A stretch of DNA of 5,820 bases, taken from assembly GCA_030592825.1 (NCBI GenBank), contig JAUVIG010000253.1:1-5820 (forward strand). Reading direction: 5' to 3'. The position numbers and the translations under genes are program-made. This stretch comes from Chlorobiota bacterium. Its GTDB lineage: Bacteria; Bacteroidota; Bacteroidia; Bacteroidales; JAADGE01. The notes beneath the pieces were generated by a model, which made no database searches, had not been told where the DNA came from, and saw only the letters and a list, made by a program, of their open reading frames with translations. How positions within the stretch are numbered: position 1 is the first letter of the stretch; each line of letters starts with the position of its first letter. Positions 5,736 to 5,820 of this stretch are shown one piece after another.

Positions 5736-5820
5736 CTAAACTGCCACAACTTCTTTAATTTCCGGAATTGCATTTTTGAGTGCATTTTCAACACCGAATT
5801 TTAATGTTTGAGCACTCATC
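5736..5820 (-). CDS. NifU-like iron-sulfur cluster protein, C-terminal end only
   Basis: The minus-strand frame ending in TAG at 5738-5736 is open to the window edge. Its last 27 residues, ending in IPEIKEVVAV, match the final helix and strand of the NifU C-terminal domain, in which a CxxC motif is followed by S-x-x-T-L-K-x-G-(V/I)-E-x-x-L-K-x-x-(V/I)-PE-(I/V)-K-x-V-x-x-(V/L). NifU/Nfu proteins carry and deliver [4Fe-4S] clusters to target enzymes in the cytoplasm. The CxxC cluster ligands would lie just outside the window. The ATG at 5819-5817 is almost certainly internal, since in the family this position lies just after the second cysteine. Whether the protein is a single-domain NifU or a longer NfuA type cannot be told. 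Confidence 0.8.
   Translation of the reverse strand, partial: MSAQTLKFGVENALKNAIPEIKEVVAV

Noticed and set aside
5817..5819. ATG as the start of a 27-residue protein at the right edge
   Set aside because: The residues are the end of the NifU domain and the frame continues open to the window edge, so this Met is taken as internal.
1..5820. CRISPR array, insertion sequence, tRNA or rRNA genes
   Set aside because: No evenly spaced repeats with unique spacers, no transposase motifs with terminal inverted repeats, and no tRNA cloverleaf or rRNA signature was seen on either strand.

Overview
The window reads as AT-rich (about one third GC) chromosomal DNA from an anaerobic member of the Bacteroidetes. 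This is inferred from the gene types (a Bacteroidetes-style lipoprotein with an NTF2-like fold, a split HipA-family kinase with an N-terminal zinc ribbon, a tungsten-type aldehyde oxidoreductase), from starts without Shine-Dalgarno sequences but with A/T-rich leaders, and from a TAnnTTTG-type -7 promoter element upstream of the guanine deaminase gene. No database search was possible.

Layout. Positions 1-1068 carry the end of a HipS-like gene and a complete HipT-like kinase gene, overlapping by one base (TAATG). This is the tail of a HipBST-type toxin-antitoxin operon whose front lies outside the window. Positions 1069-1292 hold no convincing gene but contain a comparatively GC-rich stretch with an imperfect hairpin. 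A small DUF4440/SnoaL-like lipoprotein gene follows on the minus strand (1293-1748). After a divergent spacer comes deoC (deoxyribose-phosphate aldolase, 1971-2912) with an unusual four-cysteine C-terminal tail. A 229-base spacer with a 12-bp direct repeat leads to a 606-residue aldehyde:ferredoxin oxidoreductase (3142-4962). Convergent to it lies guaD (guanine deaminase, 5107-5577, minus strand). The right edge contains the last 27 codons of a NifU-like iron-sulfur protein (minus strand).

How the genes may work together. DeoC splits deoxyribose-5-phosphate into glyceraldehyde-3-phosphate and acetaldehyde. The neighbouring oxidoreductase could oxidise that acetaldehyde to acetate and pass electrons to ferredoxin. 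GuaD turns guanine into xanthine. Together they suggest a locus for nucleoside or deoxynucleoside breakdown linked to energy conservation, but this is inference from neighbourhood only. The most intriguing non-coding signal is upstream of guaD: a perfect 14-bp inverted repeat (5583-5596 / 5623-5636) whose proximal arm overlaps the -7 promoter element, with a third copy of the same motif at 5722-5732 just after the NifU-like stop codon.
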